From contig PKUE01000137.1 in the NCBI GenBank assembly GCA_002869685.1, positions 1 to 42,349 on the forward strand: DNA of 42,349 nucleotides, in the 5' to 3' direction. Positions 1-8,259 of the stretch are shown here, piece by piece. The notes below the pieces were generated by a model. It worked only from the letters and a program-made list of their open reading frames with translations, ran no database searches and was not told the origin of the DNA. Numbering within the stretch: the stretch's first letter is position 1; every line of letters starts with the position of its first letter. Position numbers and translations under genes: made by a program. The DNA is from Desulfuromonas sp. Its GTDB lineage: Bacteria > Desulfobacterota > Desulfuromonadia > Desulfuromonadales > Desulfuromonadaceae.

Positions 1-3
1 CCA

Positions 4-888
4 ATGGCCATAACACTCCGACAACTGCAGATCTTTGCCAAAGTCGCTGAACGGGAAAGCGTTTCGCGTGCGGCTGAAGAGATGAGCCTCACTCAATCCG
101 CCGTAAGCATGGCGTTAAGCGAATTGGAGCGCTATTCTGACGCCCCACTGTTCAACCGTCAGGGCAAACGGCTGCACCTCAACGATCGGGGCCGCCAACT
201 GCTGCCACTGGTCGCCAATTTGCAGCGCCACTACCAAGAAATTGAAATGTTTCTTGATGAATCGTTGCTCAAACCACGCGGGATTTTACACCTCGGCACC
301 AGTACCACCATCGGCAACTACCTGATGCCCGCATTCATCACCTCGTTTTCGAAAAAATACCCCGAGGCGAAAGTGCTGCTACAGGTCGGCAATGCCGCCC
401 AGATTGAAGCCGGACTGGCCAGTGGTGAACTTGACCTTGCGCTGAGTGAAGGATTTCAGATGAACCCGACGCTGGCGGCGAAGAAATGGCGCGACGATGA
501 ACTGGTGGTTGTCACCGGACCACACCATCCCTGGGTGAAAGAAACATGCCTCAGCCCGGAGAAACTACAACAGGGCGCCTGGATCGTACGTGAACACGGA
601 TCTGGCACCCGGGATGTGTTTGAAGCAGCCCTCAAACAGAAACAGATCGACTACACGGTGACCATGGAACTGGGCCATACCGAGGCGATCAAGAAAGCCG
701 TCGAAGCAGGGGCAGGTTGTACCTGCCTGTCCCGACTGGCTGTTCAGCGGGAGCTCGATCATGGCTGGCTGGTCGAAATCCCCACCTGTCTGAACCTTGA
801 CCGCGACTTTATCCTGCTGACCAGAGAAGGCGGCTATCGGTCCATCTTGTTTCAAACGTTTTGCGACAGCCTCTACGCTGACACATAA
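4..888 (+). CDS. LysR-family transcriptional regulator
   Basis: A 294-residue DNA-binding regulator of usual LysR length. The N-terminal winged helix-turn-helix covers about residues 1-65, with the typical SRAAEEMSLTQSAVSMALSELE recognition region near residues 21-42. A periplasmic-binding-protein-like effector domain follows from about residue 92 (GILHLGTSTTIGNYLMP start). The effector half resembles the CysB/YeiE branch, but the ligand cannot be read from the sequence. Only three bases of upstream sequence lie in the window, so its promoter, ribosome site and the divergent or co-transcribed partner are not visible. It ends just before a bidirectional terminator, so it is not co-transcribed with anything downstream. 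The family call is firm; the target genes are unknown. Confidence 0.93.
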   Translation: MAITLRQLQIFAKVAERESVSRAAEEMSLTQSAVSMALSELERYSDAPLFNRQGKRLHLNDRGRQLLPLVANLQRHYQEIEMFLDESLLKPRGILHLGTSTTIGNYLMPAFITSFSKKYPEAKVLLQVGNAAQIEAGLASGELDLALSEGFQMNPTLAAKKWRDDELVVVTGPHHPWVKETCLSPEKLQQGAWIVREHGSGTRDVFEAALKQKQIDYTVTMELGHTEAIKKAVEAGAGCTCLSRLAVQRELDHGWLVEIPTCLNLDRDFILLTREGGYRSILFQTFCDSLYADT

Positions 889-929
889 AAAAACAGCCCT
901 GCCAGATCATGTTGGCAGGGCTGTTTTTT
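887..929. terminator. Bidirectional intrinsic terminator
   Basis: A perfect 14-bp stem pairs 891-904 with 913-926 around an 8-base loop (905-912). A run of T follows on the plus strand (924-929) and a run of A precedes it (887-893), so it can end transcription from both the LysR gene and the convergent gene at 951-1394. Confidence 0.93.
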
Positions 930-950
930 ATTCGACAGTGACGTAACGGT

Positions 951-1394
951 CTATTTAGTCGCCACCTTACCGCGCAGCGCAACATTGGCCATCATCCCTC
1001 CGACCAGGCAGGAATACTGATCCGGACTTTCAAAAACCTTGTCTTTGGTGACGGAATACACATCAATGGCGGTATTGCCCCCCTCTTTATAAGCCCGTTG
1101 CTGAAACGCCATCAATCCCGAAATAAAGGCCGTCTGGCAGGCACCTTCCGCCGTCTTGCCAAATTTGCGTGCCCGCTTGTTGGCCGTGAATTCGCGGCTG
1201 ACATTTTTTACTGCCCCAGGGTTCTGCCCCTTCATATAGAACGACACATTGGGGTCCAGTTTGCCTTTGGCCAGTTGAGAATTGAGTGCATCCTGCACCG
1301 AGAAATACATCCACTGATCTGCCGCCAGAACGGGTTGGCTGGCAAGAGCGAACAACGCGAGAGCCACGAGGACAAGACAGGTACGAGAAAACAT
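951..1394 (-). CDS. Small exported protein of unknown function
   Basis: 147 residues starting at the ATG preceded by GGAGGTGG five bases upstream; a longer reading from 1430 lacks such a site. Residues 1-24 form a clear signal peptide ending VLA-AD. The mature protein is about 120 residues with two cysteines (in GACQTAF and YSCLVGG) that could form a disulfide. The pattern (sensor-like N-terminus, FTANKRARKFGKTAEGACQTAF, then GGNTAIDVYSV and a C-terminal C..GGMMANVALRG) matches a family I remember being labelled 'excinuclease ATPase subunit' in Pseudomonas genomes. It has no Walker motifs and is secreted, so that label would be wrong. Function unknown; likely periplasmic. It stands alone between two terminator-flanked genes. 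Confidence 0.8.
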   Translation of the reverse strand: MFSRTCLVLVALALFALASQPVLAADQWMYFSVQDALNSQLAKGKLDPNVSFYMKGQNPGAVKNVSREFTANKRARKFGKTAEGACQTAFISGLMAFQQRAYKEGGNTAIDVYSVTKDKVFESPDQYSCLVGGMMANVALRGKVATK

Positions 1395-1637
1395 AACCAC
1401 CTCCATAGATGTAAATGAAATCGATTTCAACTAGTGGTAGTTAAACACTGAATAATGAACGTTTCAACACTTTAATGTCGATCTAACCGTCAACACCTCC
1501 AAAGCAACTCTGAGAGCGTCTGATAAAAAATCGCGCCGGATGACAATTGTTAAATCATGTTATCAAGCGTAAGGTGAAACAGGACACAGTTATCATCAAT
1601 GGACACGGAACACGATTTAGCCGGAGGTTGACTGCTC

Positions 1638-2870
1638 ATGACACAACACACAACACAACCGCGCATCGTCATTCTGGGTGGAGGCTATGCCGGAGTCTCC
1701 GCAGCAGTACGCCTTGGCGGAACATCGGCCAACGTGGTGCTGGTCAACAAACATTCCTACCATCACCTGACGACCCTGCTCCATCAACCCGCCGTGGGAC
1801 GACGCGGCTACACGGATCTGTCCGTTGGCTTGCGCGAAGTCCTGCCCTCCTGCGTTGACCTGGTCCGCGGGCGAGTCATGGCCATTACGCCTGAGCAGAA
1901 ATCTGTCACTGTCAAAACACGCCAGGGGGAAAAACAGCTCACCTATGACTATCTGGTGCTCGCCCTGGGCTGGGAGGCTGAATTCTATCAGATCCCCGGC
2001 TTGCGTGAGCATGCTCTGACCCTGGAAGATCTGAACACCTCACGGCTGACCAAAGACCGCATCGAAGAAGCGCTTATCGCTTTTGACGAAAACCCGGAAC
2101 AGGGCTGGCGACGCTCCATTGTCATCGGCGGTGGGGGTTTATCCGGCGTGGAACTGGCCGGCGAACTGGCTGACAGTCGGCAAAAATTTGCCACGGCCTT
2201 TGATCTGAAACCCGAGGACATTTCCATCCATCTTGTGGATGGCGCGCCGGGACTGCTCCATGGCCTGGACCCATGGCTTTCCCAAGAAACCACGGCCTAC
2301 CTGACGGCACGGGGCGTACAGGTTCATTCCGGCACCCGGATTTCGCAGGTCAAGGATCGCGCTGTGGTTTTCGAAAATGGCAACACCCTGGAAGCGGGTA
2401 CGGTAATCTGGACCGGCGGTGTGCGCGCCAACAGACTTGTTGAACGGGCCGGATTCGCGGGCAACCGCCAGGGTCGGGCCGAGGTTGATGCATTCCTGCG
2501 CAGTAAAGCGTACCCGGAAGTGTTTATCATTGGTGACTGCGCCCTGGTCAACGATGCGCAGGGTAACCCGTTACCGCCTACGGCCCAGCTGGCCGTGCAA
2601 CAGGGGGTGTGGACAGCGCGCAACCTGCGGCGAGTCATTAAGGGCAAAGCACTCCAACCGTACAAAGCCGTGACCCGCGGTATTGTTCTGAGCATCGGCC
2701 GTCGCTATGCGTTAGGGGTGGTCAACGGCTACCGGATTTCCGGCGTGCCAGCGGGAATGCTCAAGGACGCTATCGCCTATAAATATCTGTTCTCCATTGG
2801 TGGCCCGCTGCTGACGTTAAAAAAATGGTGGAGCTGGGCGGCTTACGCCTCAGCCATGCGCCGCAGTTAG
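1638..2870 (+). CDS. ndh: Type II NADH:quinone oxidoreductase (NDH-2 family)
   Basis: A 410-residue flavoprotein that would oxidise NADH and reduce quinone at the cytoplasmic face without pumping ions. The FAD-binding GGGYAG motif is at about residues 14-19. The second Rossmann motif for NADH, GGGGLSGVELAGEL, is near residue 165. The second FAD contact, FIIGDCA, is near residue 296, and the quinone-site AQLAVQQ motif typical of NDH-2 is just after it. The C-terminus is aromatic and basic (WWSWAAYASAMRRS), as expected for a membrane-docking amphipathic segment. GGAGG lies ten bases before the ATG. It is monocistronic, bounded by a strong terminator. Related sulfide:quinone reductases share the fold, but their catalytic cysteines are not evident here. 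It could feed the quinone pool drawn on by the cytochromes further along. Confidence 0.88.
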   Translation: MTQHTTQPRIVILGGGYAGVSAAVRLGGTSANVVLVNKHSYHHLTTLLHQPAVGRRGYTDLSVGLREVLPSCVDLVRGRVMAITPEQKSVTVKTRQGEKQLTYDYLVLALGWEAEFYQIPGLREHALTLEDLNTSRLTKDRIEEALIAFDENPEQGWRRSIVIGGGGLSGVELAGELADSRQKFATAFDLKPEDISIHLVDGAPGLLHGLDPWLSQETTAYLTARGVQVHSGTRISQVKDRAVVFENGNTLEAGTVIWTGGVRANRLVERAGFAGNRQGRAEVDAFLRSKAYPEVFIIGDCALVNDAQGNPLPPTAQLAVQQGVWTARNLRRVIKGKALQPYKAVTRGIVLSIGRRYALGVVNGYRISGVPAGMLKDAIAYKYLFSIGGPLLTLKKWWSWAAYASAMRRS

Positions 2871-2890
2871 TGGGACCAAGAAAACAAACA

Positions 2891-2929
2891 AAAAAAAGCC
2901 CCGCCGAACCAATTCGGCGGGGCTTTTTT
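2891..2929. terminator. Bidirectional intrinsic terminator
   Basis: A 17-bp perfect stem pairs 2892-2908 with 2913-2929 around a CCAA loop, GC-rich in the middle with A/T tracts at both ends. It serves the NADH dehydrogenase gene on the plus strand and gatB on the minus strand. Confidence 0.95.
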
Positions 2930-2951
2930 ACTTTATGCTCGGAAACAACGA

Positions 2952-4397
2952 CTATTCTCCGCGCAGCTTTTTGCGCAGCAGGTCGTTGACCATGGCCGGG
3001 TTGGCCTTGCCTTTACTGGCCTTCATGATCTGGCCAACAAAAAAGCCGAGCAACTTGTCTTTGCCTTCGCTGAACTCCTGAGCCTGACCCGGATTAGCGG
3101 CAATGACATCGTCGACCATCTTTTCGATGGCGCCGGTGTCAGTGACCTGCTTGAGCCCTTTTTCGTCGATAACAGTATCAGCATCCTTACCCGTAGCCCA
3201 CATTTCGTCGAACACGGTCTTGGCGATCTTGCCGGAGATGGTATTGTCATCGATGCGCTTGAGAATACCGACCAGCATTTCCGGAGACACCGGGATCTCC
3301 GCCACGCTCAGGCCTTCGTCGTTGCGACGGCGCTGCACATCACCCATCACCCAGTTGGCGCAGGCTTTAGCGTCGCTATGCAGTTGGGCGCAGGCATCAA
3401 AATACTCGGCCAGAGTGCGCTCGGCAGTGAGAATCTCGGTATCACGCTCGGGCAAACCGTACTGCGCAATAAAGCGAGCTTTCTTGGCTTCAGGCAATTC
3501 GGGCAGGCCATCGCGTACCCCACTGATCCACTCATCACTGATGATCAACGGCACCAGGTCAGGATCGGGAAAGTAGCGGTAATCGTGCGCTTCCTCCTTG
3601 CCACGCATGGAGCGGGTCAGACCGGAGTTGCTGTCAAACAGGCGGGTCTCCTGAACGACGCTGCCGCCGTCTTCCACCAGCTCGATCTGGCGGTCGATTT
3701 CATACTCAATGGCTTCTTTGATGAAGCGAAAGGAGTTGATGTTTTTCAGCTCGGCACGGGTGCCGAATTCGGCTTGCCCCCAGGGACGCACCGACACGTT
3801 GGCATCACAACGGAACGAACCCTCTTCGAGGTTACCGTCACAAATGCCGAGGTACATGACGATCTGATGCAGTTTTTTCAGGTAGGCGATGGCTTCGTCG
3901 CTGCTGCGCATATCCGGCTCGGACACTACTTCGAGCAGCGGTGTACAGGCGCGATTGAGGTCAACGCGTGATCCGGCACCGATGTCGTCACTGTGCAGCA
4001 ACTTACCGGCATCTTCTTCCATATGGATGCGGGTGATGCCGATCTTCTGCGTACCACGATGGTCACTTTCGATCTCCAGATGACCATGCTCACAGATGGG
4101 CAGCTCAAACTGGGAGATCTGATAGCCCTTGGGCAGGTCAGGGTAAAAATAATTTTTGCGGGCAAAGATGGACCGTGGCGAAATCTGGCAATTGGTCGCC
4201 AGACCGGCCTTGATGGCGTATTCCACCACCTGGCGATTCAACACCGGCAGCGCACCGGGCAGGCCGAGGCACACCGGACAGGTCTGCGAGTTGGGCTGGT
4301 TGCCGAACTGCGTCGAACAGCCGCAGAAAATCTTGGTTTTGGTGGTCAACTGGACATGCACTTCCAATCCGATGACAACTTCGTATTTATCTCTCAT
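2952..4397 (-). CDS. gatB: Asp/Glu-tRNA amidotransferase subunit B
   Basis: 481 residues, normal for GatB. This subunit binds mischarged Glu-tRNA(Gln) or Asp-tRNA(Asn) and holds the kinase-like active site that activates the side-chain carboxyl. The start [13 protein letters not shown], the zinc-site region (CGCSTQFGN...CPVCLGLPG), and the [16 protein letters not shown]-like ([10 protein letters not shown]) and YRYFPDPDL signatures are all present. The C-terminal YqeY-like tail domain covers about the last 150 residues. I chose the ATG at 4397, which has AAAGG eleven bases upstream; a GTG at 4406 is possible but is only two bases from the same site. It is the last gene of the gatC-gatA-gatB operon, 67 bases after gatA, ending at the shared terminator. 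Confidence 0.97.
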   Translation of the reverse strand: MRDKYEVVIGLEVHVQLTTKTKIFCGCSTQFGNQPNSQTCPVCLGLPGALPVLNRQVVEYAIKAGLATNCQISPRSIFARKNYFYPDLPKGYQISQFELPICEHGHLEIESDHRGTQKIGITRIHMEEDAGKLLHSDDIGAGSRVDLNRACTPLLEVVSEPDMRSSDEAIAYLKKLHQIVMYLGICDGNLEEGSFRCDANVSVRPWGQAEFGTRAELKNINSFRFIKEAIEYEIDRQIELVEDGGSVVQETRLFDSNSGLTRSMRGKEEAHDYRYFPDPDLVPLIISDEWISGVRDGLPELPEAKKARFIAQYGLPERDTEILTAERTLAEYFDACAQLHSDAKACANWVMGDVQRRRNDEGLSVAEIPVSPEMLVGILKRIDDNTISGKIAKTVFDEMWATGKDADTVIDEKGLKQVTDTGAIEKMVDDVIAANPGQAQEFSEGKDKLLGFFVGQIMKASKGKANPAMVNDLLRKKLRGE

Positions 4398-4464
4398 ATC
4401 GCTCACAACCTTTCTGCACCACTTAAACGCGCGTGCAGGGAGCCGGTCGGCTCGATGTTATCAA

Positions 4465-5922
4465 TTAAAGTTCAGGACCTTGCGTATGCCAGTCGGTGGC
4501 CTGCTCATAGGCATAAGCCACCTGCAGCAGCTCCGCTTCACCAAACGGCTTTCCGAGCAGTTGCACGCCCACAGGCAGCCCCTGTTCAGTGCGTCCGCAC
4601 GGCAGGCTCAAACCGCAAATCCCCGCCAGGTTGGTAGAGATGGTAAAGATGTCCGACAGGTACATGGTCAGCGGATCATCGGTTTTGTCGCCAAGCCCGA
4701 AAGCTGCGGTCGGAGCAACCGGTGTCAGGATGCAATCCACCTGCTCAAAGGCATCGAGAAAATCCTGACGAATCAGCGAACGGACCTTCTGCGCCTTGAG
4801 ATAATAAGCATCGTAATAGCCGGATGACAGCGCATAAGTACCGAGCATAATGCGTCGTTTGACTTCGTCACCAAACCCCTGGGAGCGGGTCTGCATGTAC
4901 ATGTCGATGAGGCCGTTCCCTTCATCAACGCGCTGACCGAAGCGCACACCATCGTAGCGCGCCAGGTTACTGGACGCTTCCGCCGTAGCGATCACGTAGT
5001 AACAGGCGACCGCATACTTGGTATGCGGCAGGCTGACTTCGACGATTTCAGCGCCAAGCTCACGGTAGGTTGCCACCGCAGCATCAATGGCCTGCTTGAC
5101 TTCGTCGTCGAGGCCGTCAATGAAGTATTCTTTGGGCAGACCGATTTTCTTGCCCGCGACGCCCTGCTCTAAACTTTCCAGGTAGTCGGGTACCGGCATG
5201 TCGACAGAGGTGGAATCCGCCGAATCATAACCAGCGACAGCACCGAGCATAATGGCACAGTCGCGCACATCGCGGGTCAACGGACCAACCTGATCCAAAG
5301 AAGAGGCATAGGCGATAACGCCATAACGGGAAACCCGGCCGTAGGTCGGCTTGAGGCCAACCACACCACAATGTGAGGCAGGCTGGCGGATGGAACCGCC
5401 GGTATCAGTCCCCAGGCTGGCGACCGCCTGACGAGCGGCAACAGCTGCTGCCGAACCACCGGAGGAACCACCGGGGACACAATCCAGATTCCACGGATTA
5501 CGCACCGGACCATAAGCGCTGTTTTCGTTGGAGCTGCCCATGGCGAATTCGTCCATATTCAACTTGCCGAGAATCACCGCGCCCTGCTCTTTGAGCTTGC
5601 GCACAGCCGTGCCATCGTAAGGCGGGCAGTAATCACCGAGGATTTTTGAAGCGCAGGTGGTGCGCAAGCCTTCGGTGATGAAGATATCTTTTAACGCCAC
5701 GGGAATGCCGGTCAACGGCTGCACGTTGCCAGCGGCGCGCTGGGCATCGGCCTGCCGGGCCGCCTCAAGGGCGGACTCATCACACACGGTGATAAACGCA
5801 TTCAACCGTTCGTCGGTGTCTTTAATCCGTTGCAGAAACGCCTCGGTCAGCTCCACGGATGTCAGGGAGCCGTCCGCCATGCGCTGTTGCATTTCATGGA
5901 TGGTCAAGTCTGTCAGTTGCAT
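4465..5922 (-). CDS. gatA: Asp/Glu-tRNA amidotransferase subunit A
   Basis: 485 residues, the glutaminase subunit of the GatCAB complex, which supplies ammonia for making Gln-tRNA(Gln) or Asn-tRNA(Asn). It shows the amidase-signature catalytic triad: the lysine in VALKDIF (near residue 79), the serine in GGSIRQPAS (near 178) and the serine of the [20 protein letters not shown] stretch (near 154). GGAG sits five bases upstream of the ATG. It is preceded by gatC with a 51-base gap and followed by gatB, the order seen in many bacteria. The presence of this complex implies that at least one of GlnRS or AsnRS is missing in the genome, which cannot be checked here. Confidence 0.98.
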   Translation of the reverse strand: MQLTDLTIHEMQQRMADGSLTSVELTEAFLQRIKDTDERLNAFITVCDESALEAARQADAQRAAGNVQPLTGIPVALKDIFITEGLRTTCASKILGDYCPPYDGTAVRKLKEQGAVILGKLNMDEFAMGSSNENSAYGPVRNPWNLDCVPGGSSGGSAAAVAARQAVASLGTDTGGSIRQPASHCGVVGLKPTYGRVSRYGVIAYASSLDQVGPLTRDVRDCAIMLGAVAGYDSADSTSVDMPVPDYLESLEQGVAGKKIGLPKEYFIDGLDDEVKQAIDAAVATYRELGAEIVEVSLPHTKYAVACYYVIATAEASSNLARYDGVRFGQRVDEGNGLIDMYMQTRSQGFGDEVKRRIMLGTYALSSGYYDAYYLKAQKVRSLIRQDFLDAFEQVDCILTPVAPTAAFGLGDKTDDPLTMYLSDIFTISTNLAGICGLSLPCGRTEQGLPVGVQLLGKPFGEAELLQVAYAYEQATDWHTQGPEL

Positions 5923-5973
5923 ATCTACTCCACATCGTGACCGTTACCGGTCCTCGTTTGATTCATAATCAGC

Positions 5974-6261
5974 TTATTCAATGACCTTGGGCACGCCAAA
6001 GCAGCCATCATCCGGATCCGGAGCATTGGTCAAAGCGTTATCCGTGCCCAGCGAAGGCCGAACGTCATCGGCACGAAATGCATTTTCCAGCGGAACAGCA
6101 TGGGCCATGGGAATGATGTCGTCGGTATTCAGCTCATTGAGCTGCTCGACATAACCGAGAATCGCATCCATCTCGCCAGTCAGGCGGTCCAGCTCATTAT
6201 CAGCCAGAGCCAGACGGGCCAGACGGGCTACGTTTTCCACTTCGCCACGGGTGATTTTCAT
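5974..6261 (-). CDS. gatC: Asp/Glu-tRNA amidotransferase subunit C
   Basis: 95 residues, the short stabilising subunit that wraps around GatA and bridges to GatB. The characteristic EVENVARLARLALADNE start and DAILGYVEQLNELNTDDI...P middle are present, ending with the conserved F-GVPKVIE tail. The ATG at 6261 is preceded by GGAGG with seven bases of spacing; the longer reading from 6345 has no ribosome site. First gene of the gatCAB operon. Confidence 0.96.
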   Translation of the reverse strand: MKITRGEVENVARLARLALADNELDRLTGEMDAILGYVEQLNELNTDDIIPMAHAVPLENAFRADDVRPSLGTDNALTNAPDPDDGCFGVPKVIE

Positions 6262-6629
6262 GGATCTTCCTCCGATAAATAATTGAAAATGGTCGATTGT
6301 TGTCGGCCATAACCGTCTAAAATAAGGGACCCGAAAAAATAACATGAACAGCCCGCTGATTCAATCAATTGCTTGTCAAGAGATCCCGCCAACCATGCAG
6401 CAGCAGCTTGCAACTTAAGCCCCTCGCCAGCCAAATCAGCTGAGAGGGACGGCCACAGATCACTTCATTTGCCACCACAACATTAAAAATAATGGCTATC
6501 TAGTTAAAATTATTGACATTTACACAACAGGATGGCAATGTTACAACTTGTTGTTCAATCATCAGCGTGTGGCGCAAGACCTTGCGGGTTCACGCTGCCA
6601 TCACGTTCTTACCCTATGGAGATCCCATC
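6262..6629. other. Divergent intergenic region between gatC and a lipoprotein gene
   Basis: This 368-base spacer must hold the gatCAB promoter on the minus strand and the promoter of the downstream lipoprotein gene on the plus strand. A TTGACA at about 6513-6518 could be a -35 box for the plus-strand gene, but the -10 that would match it is poor. A TTGACA and a TTGATT lie on the minus strand near 6360-6380 without a convincing -10 either. I see no ORF, RNA gene or repeat in it. Confidence 0.45.
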
Positions 6630-7304
6630 ATGTCCCGTTTCCGTTTTTTCATCACTCTTATGACCCTGGTGCTGATTTCAGGCTGCGGCGGTGGACGCCT
6701 GGCAACACAAAGTCCGGCCATCGAGTCTGTCGCGATTGTCTCTTTTACCGTCAATAATTACGGCTTTTTCGGCCAGGGCCCGATTAATCAGCAACTGATC
6801 AACGACAACATCAATGGCATGTTGAGCGATACCGAGCAGATCCTTAGCAAACGCTGGTCCGTCAAGCCGGTTCAAAGTTTTATTGACAACCCCGCATATC
6901 AGGCCCTGACCGTGGCAAACGCCAAACGGGGACTGTCTTCACCCGTGCTGAACAACTGCACGATGCCGATCTGTTCTGACAACCGCAATGCCCTCGTTAA
7001 AGGAGTTCTCACTCAGGATCAAGCCAAACAACTTTGCTCGACCCTGGAGGTTGACGCCGTGGTGATGGTTTACTCTGAATGGACGTTGGATACGGGGAAA
7101 TTTGTACCGACGGTTAAAGCGCTGACGAAAAACTGCTTTTCCATGTATGACAAAAATGGCACCCGCCTGCCCTACATGCGTAAAGACCTGCGCGGTGAGC
7201 GGGTAATTGGCGGCCCCTTTGCCGGTGTTTACATCAACGAGGACACCATTGATCAATGGGTCAATGCCTATCGTCAAAGCGTGACCGCCTTGTTTCAACT
7301 CTAA
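6630..7304 (+). CDS. Putative lipoprotein of unknown function
   Basis: 224 residues from an ATG with GGAG eight bases upstream; a longer frame upstream to 6513 has no ribosome site or signal. A lipoprotein signal ends in the lipobox LISG-C with the cysteine at residue 19. The rest is soluble, with a GGG linker, then alternating strand and helix (SVAIVSFTVNNYGFFGQGPINQQLIND...). Two cysteine-containing stretches (NNCTMPICS and QAKQLCSTL) could form disulfides. The motif LEVDAVVMVYSEW, with the preceding helix, is reminiscent of proteins that assemble or sense outer-membrane components, but I do not recognise the family. It is monocistronic, followed by a terminator shared with nrdG. Confidence 0.78.
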   Translation: MSRFRFFITLMTLVLISGCGGGRLATQSPAIESVAIVSFTVNNYGFFGQGPINQQLINDNINGMLSDTEQILSKRWSVKPVQSFIDNPAYQALTVANAKRGLSSPVLNNCTMPICSDNRNALVKGVLTQDQAKQLCSTLEVDAVVMVYSEWTLDTGKFVPTVKALTKNCFSMYDKNGTRLPYMRKDLRGERVIGGPFAGVYINEDTIDQWVNAYRQSVTALFQL

Positions 7305-7330
7305 CTTCACTCAACGCTTCACCAGATAAA

Positions 7331-7368
7331 AGAAAAGCGGCGCCGTCAACTGACAGCACCGCTTTTTT
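7331..7368. terminator. Bidirectional terminator, stronger on the minus strand
   Basis: A 15-bp stem pairs 7334-7348 with 7351-7365. On the minus strand two positions form G-U wobbles; on the plus strand the same two positions become C-A mismatches. Both sides have T runs. It ends the nrdD-nrdG operon and, less cleanly, the lipoprotein gene. Confidence 0.8.
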
Positions 7369-7403
7369 TGGTTGATTCCATCGCACGACCTTGTCGCAGT
7401 GCG

Positions 7404-8099
7404 CTAAAGCCCTCGCAACTCGACCTGCGCCACATGAGCACGAGCGATTTCGGCATAACCGTGTAACACCTGGGCTGGGAAAGCCGTGCACTGCTGCATC
7501 GCGTCATCCATGGCATGTTCGGCAACAAACTGCTGTAAAACCCAGCGTCGCCCGCCATGAAGCAACCGGCCCAGCGTCTGAATGTCTTGCTCTTCCACCA
7601 GACCCGGCACGCAGGTAGTGCGGAATTCGTAATCCACTGCGCCGGAGCGCAACAACTCGACCGTTTGGGCCAATGCGCCCAACGCAACCGGGCGATGGTG
7701 CAGTTCACCATAACGTTCCGGTGCCGTTTTGACATCCAGAGCGACATAATCGAGCAGTTGCTTCGCCAGCAAATCGGCAACGACGTCAGGACGCAAGCCG
7801 TTGGTGTCGAGCTTGATGGCCAGTCCCAGTTGTTTGATCTGCATCAGAGTTGCGGCCAGAGAGGGAGCCAGGGTCGGCTCCCCTCCGGAAATGACCACAC
7901 CGTCAATAAAGCCGACACGTTGCTGCAACGCGTCAAGCAAAGCTTCGACAGGCATATCGGGATATTGATCGAAATCGTCAATCAGGGTGGGGTTGTGACA
8001 AAAACCACAGCTCAGATTGCACCCACCGTAAAACACCAGCGAGGCAATCCGACCGGGAAAATCAAGGACACTGGTGCCCTGGAAACCTTTAATACCCAC
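7404..8099 (-). CDS. nrdG: Anaerobic ribonucleotide reductase activating enzyme (radical SAM)
   Basis: 231 residues. The protein would use a 4Fe-4S cluster and S-adenosylmethionine to install the glycyl radical on the class III reductase. The cluster motif is C-x3-C-x2-C at residues 27, 31 and 34 (GGCNLSCGFCHNP), followed by the SAM-binding GGEP motif (VISGGEPTL). The gene starts with GTG, five bases after the stop of the 46-residue glycyl-radical ORF, so the three nrd genes are almost certainly translated from one message. The protein is longer than E. coli NrdG and resembles the broader pyruvate formate-lyase-activase-like type common in strict anaerobes. Confidence 0.93.
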   Translation of the reverse strand: MGIKGFQGTSVLDFPGRIASLVFYGGCNLSCGFCHNPTLIDDFDQYPDMPVEALLDALQQRVGFIDGVVISGGEPTLAPSLAATLMQIKQLGLAIKLDTNGLRPDVVADLLAKQLLDYVALDVKTAPERYGELHHRPVALGALAQTVELLRSGAVDYEFRTTCVPGLVEEQDIQTLGRLLHGGRRWVLQQFVAEHAMDDAMQQCTAFPAQVLHGYAEIARAHVAQVELRGL

Positions 8100-8104
8100 A
8101 GAAA

Positions 8105-8245
8105 TTACTTCTCGCTGTTCTGTACCGCGTATTCACGACGCTGACTGAACTCTTCCTGCTTGCCTTTGTTCCACTGCTGCACCGGACGAAAGAAACCACA
8201 TACGCGAGAGTACACTTCCGTTTTTTGCTGACACTTGCTGGCCAT
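8105..8245 (-). CDS. Separate glycyl-radical domain of class III ribonucleotide reductase
   Basis: A 46-residue ORF. It begins MASKCQQKTEVYSRVCGFFR, continues PVQQWNKGKQEEF and ends at a TAA five bases before nrdG. In ordinary NrdD proteins the TEVYSRVxGYxRPVxxWNxGKxxEF stretch is the C-terminal end and its RVCG glycine carries the radical, so this ORF is the missing tail of the large subunit upstream. AAGGAGG lies four bases before its ATG, 14 bases after the stop of the large gene, and the frame differs from that of the large gene. That arrangement indicates a distinct translated peptide rather than a sequencing frameshift. Its Cys5 probably completes the zinc site whose other ligands are at the end of the large protein. 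Similar split forms are annotated in Geobacter relatives, as I recall. Confidence 0.9.
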   Translation of the reverse strand: MASKCQQKTEVYSRVCGFFRPVQQWNKGKQEEFSQRREYAVQNSEK

Positions 8246-8259
8246 GAAACCTCCTTGGA

